A stretch of DNA of 64,000 bases from JBAZTO01 sp041661865 (GTDB lineage Bacteria > Planctomycetota > Phycisphaerae > SM23-33): contig JBAZTO010000008.1 in the NCBI GenBank assembly GCA_041661865.1, forward strand, positions 1 to 64,000. Reading direction: 5' to 3'. A program made the translations under genes and the position numbers. Position 1 is the first letter of the stretch, and every line of letters begins with the position of its first letter. Below the pieces are notes generated by a model, which searched no databases, was not told where the DNA came from, and was given only the letters and a program-made list of their open reading frames with translations. Of this stretch, positions 49,924 through 57,829 are shown one piece after another.

Positions 49924-51034
49924 AAAGCTCCTCGTCGAGTGCCTGTTCCAACGCCGCCTGGATTCTCTTGGCGATCTGGTGATAAACATCGCCGCCCCCG
50001 CCAACGGGGTCGGGAATGTCGCCGTCGGGTGAAAGCCTTTTCACCTTGCCCCTGGCAGAAGGCAGCAGCCTCAGGATCTCAGCGACGTGCGTGTCTGTCA
50101 TACAGAATACCAAATCAGCCTGGCGAATCAATTCCGATGTTACTTTTCGGGTGCGATGGGAGGAGATATCCGCCCCCAGCCTGGCGGCGGCCTCGCGGGC
50201 CTCGGGACTGACGGGCCCGCCCTCGCCGGCCCACAGCCCCGCCGAGAGGACTTCGTAGCCGTACTTGTCCAGGTTGGCCGGCCGGCAGTGCAACTTGTCG
50301 GCCAGCAGCTTGGCCGCCAGGCCGGCAGCCATGGGGCTGCGGCAGGTGTTTCCCGTGCAGACGAACAGGAGGACTCTTCTGGCCATGGCCTCGACCTGTC
50401 GCCGGCTCAGGACGCCCTCGCGGACCACTCGCCAGCCGTCCCTGTCGACGCGGAGGATCGTGCTGTCCGCGCCGTAGGTGGTCGGCCCGCTGTCCAGAAG
50501 AAGGTCGATCTTGCCGCCCAGATCCTCCAGCACGTCGCGGGCGTTTCGCGGCGAGGGCCGACCGGTCAGGTTCGCGCTGGGCGCCACCAACGGCCAGTCC
50601 ACCGCCGCGAGCATTTCCTGGGCCACCCGGCAGGCCGGGCACCGCAGGCCGATGATGTCCTCGAAGCACAGGGCATCGTAAAGCCCCGCCTCCTGGAATC
50701 GCGGCTCGGCCAGCTTTCCACCGGCCGGCACCAGCAGCGTCAGGGGGCCGGGCCAGCACTTCTCGATCATCCGTTGTGCCACGTGGGGCATGTCGGCCAC
50801 ATATTGGGCGGCGTCCCGGGGATGGGCGATATGCACGCTGAAGGGCCGCTGGGGGCGGCTCTTGAGTTCCCGCAGGCGATCCATCGCGTCAGGGTCGCTC
50901 GCCATCGCCGCCACGCCGTAGACGGTCTCGGTGGCGAAACCCACCAGCAGGCCGTCCTTCAAGGCGCGAGCCCCCCTCGCGGCGGCCTGGGCCACCAGAC
51001 TATCGGCGGTCGCTTTGACTACTTCGGTATCCAT
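49901..51034 (-). CDS. TsaC/Sua5-like domain fused to YwlE-like protein arginine phosphatase
   Basis: A 377-residue fusion. Residues 1-215 are an L-threonylcarbamoyladenylate synthase of the TsaC/YrdC type (ATETVYGVAA, KSRPQRPFSVHI, CWPGPLTLLVPAGG, APSANLTGRPSP), which makes the precursor of tRNA t6A. Residues 221-370 are a low-molecular-weight phosphatase: P-loop CTGNTCRSPM (Cys226, Arg232) and general acid Asp342 in DIPDPVGGG. Position 230 is Thr, as in Bacillus YwlE, where this Thr gives specificity for phosphoarginine; tyrosine phosphatases have a hydrophobic residue there. GAGGG precedes ATG at 51034. It is followed by overlapping rpiB. Confidence 0.9.
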   Translation of the reverse strand: MDTEVVKATADSLVAQAAARGARALKDGLLVGFATETVYGVAAMASDPDAMDRLRELKSRPQRPFSVHIAHPRDAAQYVADMPHVAQRMIEKCWPGPLTLLVPAGGKLAEPRFQEAGLYDALCFEDIIGLRCPACRVAQEMLAAVDWPLVAPSANLTGRPSPRNARDVLEDLGGKIDLLLDSGPTTYGADSTILRVDRDGWRVVREGVLSRRQVEAMARRVLLFVCTGNTCRSPMAAGLAAKLLADKLHCRPANLDKYGYEVLSAGLWAGEGGPVSPEAREAAARLGADISSHRTRKVTSELIRQADLVFCMTDTHVAEILRLLPSARGKVKRLSPDGDIPDPVGGGGDVYHQIAKRIQAALEQALDEELYEDRASC

Positions 51035-51334
51035 CGAATGCCCTCATTATTCAGCCACGTCCCCCGCAACGCAAGCGGGACTTGGGGCTATCGCTGCAAG
51101 CGGGGCCTTGCAGTTCTCGTAGCATGGCCATCTTGGCCATGAGTATCACGGCCGTCCCGGCCGTGCGATATACGAAAACACACCGACATGGGCAAGATGC
51201 CCATGCGACTCACGGGCGAGACGCCCGTGCTACGCCGAGAACTGAAAGGCCTTGATCGTTGCAAGCGGGGCCTTGCTAAGGCAGCCCAATGCGTTATAAG
51301 GGTTGGTTTGAGTTTTTGAAACCCGGGAAATCCG
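51035..51334. other. Intergenic region between divergent genes, mostly repeats
   Basis: It holds the 116-bp four-hairpin repeat at 51119-51234 and two short copies of GCAAGCGGGGCCTTGC (about 51096 and 51261) that can each form a small hairpin. It must contain the promoters of the TsaC fusion gene and the ABC permease gene, but I could not pick them with confidence. Confidence 0.6.
51119..51234. repeat. Four-hairpin repeat related to the 143-bp element
   Basis: Hairpins CATGGCCATCTTGGCCATG, CACGGCCGTCCCGGCCGTG, CATGGGCAAGATGCCCATG and CACGGGCGAGACGCCCGTG lie between GTAG and CTAC ends. The AACAAAAC terminal repeats of the 143-bp copies are absent. The second hairpin differs from the usual CACGGGCG form by changes on both arms that keep pairing. 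Confidence 0.88.
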
Positions 51335-52561
51335 ATGGCCTACTTGCCGCTGGCGAACATCCTGCACTACAAGCTGCGAAGCGCGCTGAGCGCCTTCGGT
51401 ATCGGCATCGGCATCTGCATGCTGGTGACGCTCAGCGGCCTGTCGCGCGGAACCCTGGGCGAGATCGCCGACCGCTGGGAGGCCGTCGACGCCGATCTGA
51501 TCGTCTTCCCGCGCGGCTGGGGCGAGAACGCCTCCGACAAGAGCGGTTCGGCCCTGCCCGACCGCTGGGCCGACAAGATCCGCTCCGCACACGGGGATAT
51601 TGTCGAGCGGATCACCCCGATCTTCACCTGGCAGATCCGCCTGGGCGGGCAGGACCAGTTGGCCGTCGGCGTCGACAGCGACCAGTGGCAACATTTAACG
51701 GGCGGAAGGCAACTGCGCGAGGGCAGGCTCTTTGACCCCGACAAGCATTTCGCCCAGTGGATTCGCACGCGCCTGCTGACAGCATCGCCTGACAGCGACG
51801 CCAATGAGGTGGCCGAGGGCCTTTCGCAGCAGGACTTGTCCGATCCCCAGCACGCCGGCCTGGAGTTGGTGATCGACTCCCGCCTTGCCGCGGCCGGGCA
51901 TTACACCCTCGGCCAGACCGTCACCACCGCCAATCACGAGTGGAAGATCGTCGGCATCGTGCCGGCCGGGGCGATGGCCCGCGTGTTCATGCCGCGCCAG
52001 ACCGCCCAGTATCTCTTCGGCAACGGCGACATCACCAAGAGCACGCTGATGTTCGTCAAGCTCCGCGGCGGCGCCGATGTCGGCCCGGCGGCGCGCGACA
52101 TCGGCAAGACCACCGGCCAGGACGTCGTGCCCCTGGGCCGATACCGCGGCATGCTGATGGAGAAGTTCGGCATCATGTTCGTCTACGTCGACGCGGTCAA
52201 CGTCATCGCGCTGGTCATCGCCTTCCTGTTCATCATGATCACGCTCTACACGATGGTCCTCCAGCGGACGCGTGAGATCGCGATCCTCAAGTCCGCCGGG
52301 GCATCGAACTTTTTCCTGCTGCGGCAGGTGCTGGCCGAGTCGCTCCTGCTGACGGGCGCGGGCACGGCCGCCGGGGCCGCCATGAGCGTCGGGGCGGCCT
52401 GGCTGATTCAGACCCTCCGCCCGCTGCTGACGGTGACCCTCACGCCGCGAATGCTCGTCACGGCGGTGGTCGTGGCGGCGGCTGGGGCGATCGTGGCGGC
52501 CTTGTATCCCGCCTGGCGAGCGGTGCGCGTGGACATTGCCGAGGCATTGACCCTCGAATAG
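51335..52561 (+). CDS. MacB/FtsX-type ABC permease
   Basis: A 408-residue permease with the four-helix MacB/LolC topology. One helix near residues 16-36 is followed by a large periplasmic domain (about 40-280), then three helices at the C-terminus (ALVIAFLFIMITLYTMVLQRTREIAILKSAGAS, with the cytoplasmic coupling sequence REIAILKSAGA, and two more). It forms a unit with the ATPase gene 14 bp downstream. Such systems move lipoproteins or export peptides and lipids by mechanotransmission; the substrate here is unknown. Confidence 0.88.
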   Translation: MAYLPLANILHYKLRSALSAFGIGIGICMLVTLSGLSRGTLGEIADRWEAVDADLIVFPRGWGENASDKSGSALPDRWADKIRSAHGDIVERITPIFTWQIRLGGQDQLAVGVDSDQWQHLTGGRQLREGRLFDPDKHFAQWIRTRLLTASPDSDANEVAEGLSQQDLSDPQHAGLELVIDSRLAAAGHYTLGQTVTTANHEWKIVGIVPAGAMARVFMPRQTAQYLFGNGDITKSTLMFVKLRGGADVGPAARDIGKTTGQDVVPLGRYRGMLMEKFGIMFVYVDAVNVIALVIAFLFIMITLYTMVLQRTREIAILKSAGASNFFLLRQVLAESLLLTGAGTAAGAAMSVGAAWLIQTLRPLLTVTLTPRMLVTAVVVAAAGAIVAALYPAWRAVRVDIAEALTLE

Positions 52562-52575
52562 CGATAGAGAGATTC

Positions 52576-53250
52576 GTGAGCGACAGCGAAAACATCCTGA
52601 TGGCCGCCGGCCTGGACAAATCCTACGGAAACGGGCCTGCCCGGGTGCATGTGCTGCGCGGGCTGGACCTGGCCGTGCGCCGCGGGGAATTCCTGGCCGT
52701 CATGGGCCCCAGCGGCTGCGGCAAGACCACGCTCCTGCACGTGCTGGGGTTGCTGACATCCCGCGATGCCGGCACGCTGATGCTGGAGGGCCGGCCCGCC
52801 CCCAGCGACGCCGCGGGCCGCGACCGACTGAGGCGCCGGAGCATCGGCATGGTCTTCCAGCGGTTCAATCTCATCAGCGTGCTCAACGCCGCCGACAACG
52901 TGGTGATTTCGCTCCGCGTCCGCGGCCTGGCTGGGCAGGACGGCCGCCGCGTCGAATCGCTCTTTGAGGAAATGGGCGTCGCGCACGTCCGCAAGCGCAA
53001 GCCCGCGGCGATGTCCATCGGCGAGCAGCAGCGCGTCGCGGTAGTCCGGGCCCTGGCCCACAGGCCCGCCCTGCTGCTGGCCGACGAGCCGACGGGCAAT
53101 CTCGACTCCGACAACGCCCAGCGACTCCTGGACGTCTTCCGCGCGCTCAACCGAGATGAGGGCCAGACCATCGTCATGATCACCCACTCCGCCGAGGCCG
53201 CCGCCTGCGCCGACCGCATCGTGCGGATGAAGGACGGCCAGCTTGCCTGA
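52576..53250 (+). CDS. MacB/LolD-type ABC ATP-binding protein
   Basis: A 224-residue ATPase for the upstream permease. Walker A is GPSGCGKTT, Walker B is LLLADEPTGNLDS, and the H-loop is ITHS. The ABC signature is unusual: MSIGEQQR in place of LSGGEQQR, keeping the second Gly but replacing the preceding Ser-Gly with Ser-Ile. The start is GTG at 52576. The end overlaps the following VTT-protein gene by eight bases. The family role is clear; the effect of the signature change is not. Confidence 0.92.
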   Translation: MSDSENILMAAGLDKSYGNGPARVHVLRGLDLAVRRGEFLAVMGPSGCGKTTLLHVLGLLTSRDAGTLMLEGRPAPSDAAGRDRLRRRSIGMVFQRFNLISVLNAADNVVISLRVRGLAGQDGRRVESLFEEMGVAHVRKRKPAAMSIGEQQRVAVVRALAHRPALLLADEPTGNLDSDNAQRLLDVFRALNRDEGQTIVMITHSAEAAACADRIVRMKDGQLA

Positions 53251-54061
53251 CCCAGCCTCAACTCAACTGCAAGCCGACAGCCCCGGTGCGGGCCCGGCGC
53301 TCTTGCCCGCCGATCGGATCTCGGTCTGGCCGTGGTTTGCCTTCTATGCCGCGTTCTTCCTCTCTTGCGTCACGGGCCTGGCGATGCTGGGAGAAGCCCA
53401 AGGCTGGTCCTGGCCTCACCTGGCCGGCGCGGGGTCCTGGTCGGCGTGGAAGGATTGGGCCCACCAACTGGCCCAGAGCTTCGCCCAGACCAGCCCGGCC
53501 TTCAAACTGCTGGGCTTCACCGTCTATCTCTCGCTGTGCTGCACCGTCCTGCCGCTGCCCACCGGCTGGATCGTCGCGGCCGTGGCCACACGAGAGGCCG
53601 CCATCACCGGCGAACTCGGGTCCACCGTGGCCCTGGTGGCCCTGACCGGCGCCATCGGCTCGACCATCGCCAACCTCAACGACTATCACCTCTTCACGCT
53701 GCTGCTCCGCCATCGCGGCATCGCCAGGCTCCGCGACATGAAGAACTACCAGCGGGCGGCCCGCTGGTTCGACCGATCACCATTCTTTATTCTGACGCTC
53801 TTTAGTCTCCTGCCGATCCCGGTTGACGTAGTTCGTTTGCTGGCCATCAGTTGCCGCTACGGTCGGCCGCCATTCGCCGCGGCAAACCTCCTCGGCCGCT
53901 TTGTGCGATATGCGATCATCGCTTTCGTGACCTATTATTGGAATCTGGGCTGGGTGGCGGTCGTCGCCCTGCTGGCTTTCGCAGCCCTCATGGGCGTGCT
54001 ACGATTGGGCACTCATGCGGTCAAGAAGTTGACCAGGGGCAAAGCGGCTGGGCAAGCATGA
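53243..54061 (+). CDS. VTT (DedA/SNARE-associated) family membrane protein
   Basis: A 272-residue membrane protein. The core has LPLPTGWIVAAVATREAAI, LTGAIGSTIANLNDYHLF and SPFFILTLFSLLPIPVDVVR, which match the VTT/DedA-like fold of lipid-scramblase or flippase-type proteins, closest to the YqaA/TVP38 group. An extra N-terminal helix precedes it. The start is probably TTG at 53243, overlapping the ABC ATPase end. A lipid-related role alongside the ABC pair is plausible but unproven. Confidence 0.78.
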   Translation: MPDPASTQLQADSPGAGPALLPADRISVWPWFAFYAAFFLSCVTGLAMLGEAQGWSWPHLAGAGSWSAWKDWAHQLAQSFAQTSPAFKLLGFTVYLSLCCTVLPLPTGWIVAAVATREAAITGELGSTVALVALTGAIGSTIANLNDYHLFTLLLRHRGIARLRDMKNYQRAARWFDRSPFFILTLFSLLPIPVDVVRLLAISCRYGRPPFAAANLLGRFVRYAIIAFVTYYWNLGWVAVVALLAFAALMGVLRLGTHAVKKLTRGKAAGQA

Positions 54062-54073
54062 AGCATAACAGCC

Positions 54074-54184
54074 ATCACAGAGAGCACAGAGAACACGGAG
54101 ATCACGGAGTAAAAGCATGAAGGCTCAGAATTCAACTGCGATGCCTTTCTCTGTGACCTCTGTGACCTCTGTGACCTCTGTGAT
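54074..54184. repeat. Inverted pair of 9-mer tandem arrays
   Basis: Four nine-base units (ATCACAGAG, AGCACAGAG, AACACGGAG, ATCACGGAG) at 54074-54109 are mirrored by CTCTGTGAC three times plus CTCTGTGAT at 54149-54184. Each arm is exactly 36 bases, with a 39-base spacer. It is intergenic and would form a long hairpin in RNA. Confidence 0.88.
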
Positions 54185-54251
54185 TTCTGATCGCCAGGGC
54201 GTCACAGTGACCGTGGGCGGCCCCTGCCTGCCCTTGCTGAGGAGAGAGACC

Positions 54252-55064
54252 ATGAAGAGGTTCGTCCCGCTGATGCTGACGATTGTCCTGGCCGTTTCCG
54301 TCTGCGCCTGCGCTCAGGGGCCGGCTGAGGCGACCAGCCAGCCCGCCGCCGCCTCCCAACCCGCTGATCCGGGGGCGATCAAGATTCTCGACCGGCTTGA
54401 ACAGGCCGGAGTGAAGTTCCAGACGCTCCAGGGAGACCTCTCGCTGACGGTGGACATGCCGCAGCTTGGCGACCGCGAGGCCCGCAAGGGCTGGGTGGCC
54501 TACCAGCGAGCCTCCGGCCAGAGCCCCGAGAAGATTCGCGTTCACTTCGACACGCTTCAGCAGGGCGAGGGGCCTGACCACAAGGAGAAGCTCGACTACG
54601 CCTTCGACGGCGAGTGGGCCACCGAGGCCAAGTTCAGCGTCAAGCAATTGACCCGCTGGCAGGTGGCTGCCCCGGGCGAGAAGATCGAGGCCATGCGGAT
54701 CGGCAAGGGCGCCTTCCCTCCGTTGCCCTTCGGGCAGAAGACCGCCGAGGTGCTGGAATACTACCAGGCTTCGGTCCTCCCGGCCGCCCAGGGCGATCCG
54801 GCCAACACCGACGCCATCAAGCTCGTCGCGCGGCGCGAACGACGCAAGGACGTGGACTTCCTGAGCCTGGAGATCTGGGTGGCCCGCGACAGCGGCCTGC
54901 CCATCAAGGTCGTCGGCACCGACAAGGACAAGAACGTCAAGACCGTCATGCTGACCAACGTCCAAGGCGGCAAGAAGTTCGACGACAACATGTTTGAACT
55001 CAAAGCCGGCTGGGGCTGGACCACCAACACCCAGCCGCTGCCCCAGCGGACGCCCGGCGAATGA
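54252..55064 (+). CDS. LolA-like outer-membrane lipoprotein-sorting family lipoprotein
   Basis: A 270-residue exported lipoprotein. The signal MKRFVPLMLTIVLAVSVCAC ends at a lipobox Cys (Cys18 or Cys20), followed by an Ala/Ser/Pro/Gln-rich spacer. The mature part (KILDRLEQAGVKFQTLQGDLSL ... WVARDSGLPIKV ... VMLTNVQGGKKFDDNMFEL) has the pattern of LolA/LolB-fold proteins that carry lipids or lipoproteins. ATG at 54252 has AGGAGAG five bases upstream; the longer upstream frame runs through the 9-mer repeat array and is rejected. It stands alone. Confidence 0.75.
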   Translation: MKRFVPLMLTIVLAVSVCACAQGPAEATSQPAAASQPADPGAIKILDRLEQAGVKFQTLQGDLSLTVDMPQLGDREARKGWVAYQRASGQSPEKIRVHFDTLQQGEGPDHKEKLDYAFDGEWATEAKFSVKQLTRWQVAAPGEKIEAMRIGKGAFPPLPFGQKTAEVLEYYQASVLPAAQGDPANTDAIKLVARRERRKDVDFLSLEIWVARDSGLPIKVVGTDKDKNVKTVMLTNVQGGKKFDDNMFELKAGWGWTTNTQPLPQRTPGE

Positions 55065-55161
55065 CGCGGACAACGGCTGCTATTGTCGGCCACGGCCCGA
55101 TATCATGTAACAGTCGGCCATGGGGCTTGGTGCCCCAAACTCTGGCGCAGATGAAGCGATG

Positions 55162-55232
55162 GGTGCCACGGCTGCGTCGTGTGCAGCCGTGCATAGCGTC
55201 GACACTGCTGCAAACACCGCAGCAGTGGCACC
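55162..55232. repeat. 71-bp branched-hairpin repeat, copy 1
   Basis: Outer stem GGTGC with GCACC encloses two hairpins, CACGGCTGC with GCAGCCGTG and CACTGCTGC with GCAGCAGTG. A second copy of the same length lies at 61806-61876. It falls in the gap before dapF and contains no gene. Confidence 0.85.
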
Positions 55233-55289
55233 TAATCCATCGTTTGGCGAGCGACAAAGCACTAGACTCTGGCGGCAAACAGGTGATGG

Positions 55290-56195
55290 ATGCGTGAGAC
55301 GATCGATTTCGTCAAGCTGTCGGGGAGCGGGAACGATTTTCTCTGCCTCGATAGCCGGGGCGGCGAGTTCGACGACCTCCTGGCCCAGCCCGCTGCCCTC
55401 AGCCGCTTCGCCCGCACGCTCTGCCAGCACGGCATGGGGGTCGGAGCCGACGGCCTGATCTTCGCCACCGCCTGCGAGGCCGAGGGCATGGCCGACGCGG
55501 GGGCCCGCTTCCTCGAACCTGACGGCGCCGAGTCGGACCTGTGCGGCAACGGCACGGCCTGTTTTGTCCGCTGGGGCCTGGACAGCGGCTGGGTCGCCAA
55601 CGGCGAACTGAGAATCCTCACCGCCGCCGGCGTTGTTCGGGGCAAGCGAATGGGCGACCACTACGTGCGCGTGTGCATCCCCCTGCCGGAGGAAATGCGG
55701 GAAGACTTTGAACTCTCCACCGGCTCGCAGCGATGGACGTGCGACTATTGCCTCACCGGCGTGCCGCACCTGATTACCTATGTCCCGGACGTTTCGGCGG
55801 TGGATGTGGCCCGCTGGGGCCCGCTGTTGCGTCACCATCCGGAGTTTGGCGGCAAGAGCATCTGCGCCAACTTCGTGCAGGTACTCAAGGAGGGCGAAAT
55901 CGCCCTGCGGACCTTCGAGTACGGCGTGGAGGGCGAGACACTGGCCTGCGGGACCGGCTCGGCCGCTGCGGCCATCATGGTCGCCCGGCGCTGCGGCTGG
56001 CCCAGCGAATACCTCACCGGCGACAAGCCCGTCCAGGTGCATGCGCGGAGCGGCGATATCCTGCGGGTCTACTTCGCCTTCGAGGGCCCGCGCGTCACCG
56101 ACCTGTGCCTGGAGACGGTCGTGCGATTCCTCTTCCGCGGAACTCTCCACGCTGACCTGGTCGCCCGGGCGCTGGGCGCCGCCGAGGATGCCTGA
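55290..56195 (+). CDS. dapF: Diaminopimelate epimerase
   Basis: Converts LL- to meso-diaminopimelate for lysine and peptidoglycan synthesis. The 301-residue protein has both active-site cysteines: CGNGTACF and CGTGSAAAA, each after the expected LSGSGNDF and GVEGETLA segments. The presence of DapF fits a peptidoglycan-containing cell, in line with current views of planctomycetes. ATG at 55290 has AGGTG upstream. Two unassigned or methyltransferase genes follow at close spacing in the same direction. Confidence 0.95.
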   Translation: MRETIDFVKLSGSGNDFLCLDSRGGEFDDLLAQPAALSRFARTLCQHGMGVGADGLIFATACEAEGMADAGARFLEPDGAESDLCGNGTACFVRWGLDSGWVANGELRILTAAGVVRGKRMGDHYVRVCIPLPEEMREDFELSTGSQRWTCDYCLTGVPHLITYVPDVSAVDVARWGPLLRHHPEFGGKSICANFVQVLKEGEIALRTFEYGVEGETLACGTGSAAAAIMVARRCGWPSEYLTGDKPVQVHARSGDILRVYFAFEGPRVTDLCLETVVRFLFRGTLHADLVARALGAAEDA

Positions 56196-56200
56196 AACCC

Positions 56201-57829
56201 ATGGGCCAGGCGATGTTCAGCATCGATCAAAACAGTCACAGCCTCTGGGACGTGGTGCCCAAGCTCCAGGCCCTGGCCGCCGCCGGCCAGCGCCCGCGTC
56301 ACTTCGTCGAGGACATCGACGTGGCCTTCACCTCGCTGGGCTCCAAGGTCGATCACCCCACGCTGGCCCTGGCCCGCGAACGCTTCCACCGCAGCGGCGG
56401 CGCCGATTGGGGCGCGGCCTTGTTCTACTCCGAATTCCTCGGCCGCCTGCCCGTGGAGATCCGCCACTGGGAACCCTTCACCGGCCTGAAGACCAACGTC
56501 CTGGCGCGACAGGTGGGCAAGACGATCGACGAACTCTACGATGAGTTCTCGCCCGGGGACAACTGGCAACTGATCGGCAGCAGCTACGTGGGCGACCGCG
56601 AGCATCACCGGCTCATCGCCGACCTGAGCGTGGCCGAGACGGCGGGCTTCCTCCGGGAAGTCCTGGCCAAGGCCCGCGCCGACACGCTGGCGCGTTTCCC
56701 CGAAAAGGTGCCGCAATATCGCGCCGGCGAGTGGTTCGACTGCGAGCACCGGCGGCTGGAAGACCTGATCGCCCAGCATGCCGGCGGGAAACTGGTCGAA
56801 CTTTACGCCTCGTGGCTGGGCCAGTATGTCGGCGGCGCGGTCGAGTTAAGCGCGACCTCCTCGCTGGTGGCGCCGCGGGAAGGTTCAGCCGGCATGGAAC
56901 TGCTGACCCTGTGGTGCCGCCACTACGAGCAGTCGGCCGCCCTGTACAACCAGGCCCTGAGCGAGACGGCCTCCGACCTCAATCCCATGAAGGCCGAGCA
57001 GGGCGAGTTGCCCTTCTTTGCCACCACCCGCTACCGCGACCACTGGGTGCGGCTGGGCATGGGCCTCCGTGACGGGGCGATCCAGATCGGCCAGCAGTCC
57101 TTCCCGCTCGGGCCCGATGGCTCGGCGCCCGCGGCGGCCCTGCGGGAGGCCGGCATCACGGGCGTCGCCGGCAAGGCCATCATGCTGGTCATCCAGGTGC
57201 GGATGGGGCCCGGCGGCGCGCCGCTGGCCCTGCCCTATCGCGGCTCGTTCTACATGCCCTCGGCCTACCGTTTCGCGGCCCTGCTGCGAGAGGCGGGCCT
57301 GCTGACGGCGCCGCTGGCGCCGGTCCTCCGCGTCCGCCTGCGCCTGCTGGAGCGCCTGCGCACGCTGGAGACGATCATCCACCTGCCCGATCATCTTGCC
57401 GGCTACTTCGGAACGCACGAAATCCCCGCCCGCCGCCTGGGCGAGGAATACCCGGCGCTGGCCAAGGCCGCCGCCGCGCGCCTGGGGCAGTTCCGCACCG
57501 AGCAAGGCCGCGCCCACTGGCTGCGGGACGGCTTGCCCGAACGCTTCGCCGCCCTCCAACGCCTCGACGCCCAGCGGCGCAAGCTGGCCGACGAAAACCC
57601 CAAGGCCCCCGAAATCCGCCCCCTGTGGACGCAGGTCAAGGCCCTCAATTCCGACCTGACCAGCCACCTGCTGCGGCAGATCGCCCGCGACTGGCAGATG
57701 CGCGACATCGACTACTGGGACAGCCGCGGAGCCATCCTCCCCTGGGCCGTCGCGCTGGGCGGGATGCCCTTCTACGAAGACCTCATCGCCCGCGCCGAAA
57801 TCTACCCCGACCCGGAAGATGCCCCATGA
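56201..57829 (+). CDS. Unassigned soluble protein between dapF and a methyltransferase gene
   Basis: A 542-residue protein with no signal peptide or membrane helix; I do not recognise the family. It is rich in Arg, Ala and Leu and largely alpha-helical. Conserved-looking stretches include HFVEDIDVAFTSLGSKVDHPT, NWQLIGSSYVGDREHHR and ELPFFATTRYRDHWVRLG. ATG at 56201 is five bases after the dapF stop, and its own stop overlaps the methyltransferase start (ATGA). This tight packing suggests a three-gene operon. The Glu/Asp/His-rich middle could be catalytic, but no known motif is seen. Confidence 0.6.
   Translation: MGQAMFSIDQNSHSLWDVVPKLQALAAAGQRPRHFVEDIDVAFTSLGSKVDHPTLALARERFHRSGGADWGAALFYSEFLGRLPVEIRHWEPFTGLKTNVLARQVGKTIDELYDEFSPGDNWQLIGSSYVGDREHHRLIADLSVAETAGFLREVLAKARADTLARFPEKVPQYRAGEWFDCEHRRLEDLIAQHAGGKLVELYASWLGQYVGGAVELSATSSLVAPREGSAGMELLTLWCRHYEQSAALYNQALSETASDLNPMKAEQGELPFFATTRYRDHWVRLGMGLRDGAIQIGQQSFPLGPDGSAPAAALREAGITGVAGKAIMLVIQVRMGPGGAPLALPYRGSFYMPSAYRFAALLREAGLLTAPLAPVLRVRLRLLERLRTLETIIHLPDHLAGYFGTHEIPARRLGEEYPALAKAAAARLGQFRTEQGRAHWLRDGLPERFAALQRLDAQRRKLADENPKAPEIRPLWTQVKALNSDLTSHLLRQIARDWQMRDIDYWDSRGAILPWAVALGGMPFYEDLIARAEIYPDPEDAP

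Noticed and set aside
54074..54184. Possible CRISPR array
   Set aside because: The units are nine bases, without spacers of constant length between them, and the second half is inverted. No cas genes are present.
54117..54251. Longer N-terminus for the LolA-like lipoprotein
   Set aside because: It would translate through the 9-mer repeat array and place residues before the signal peptide; ATG 54252 has the RBS and the signal.
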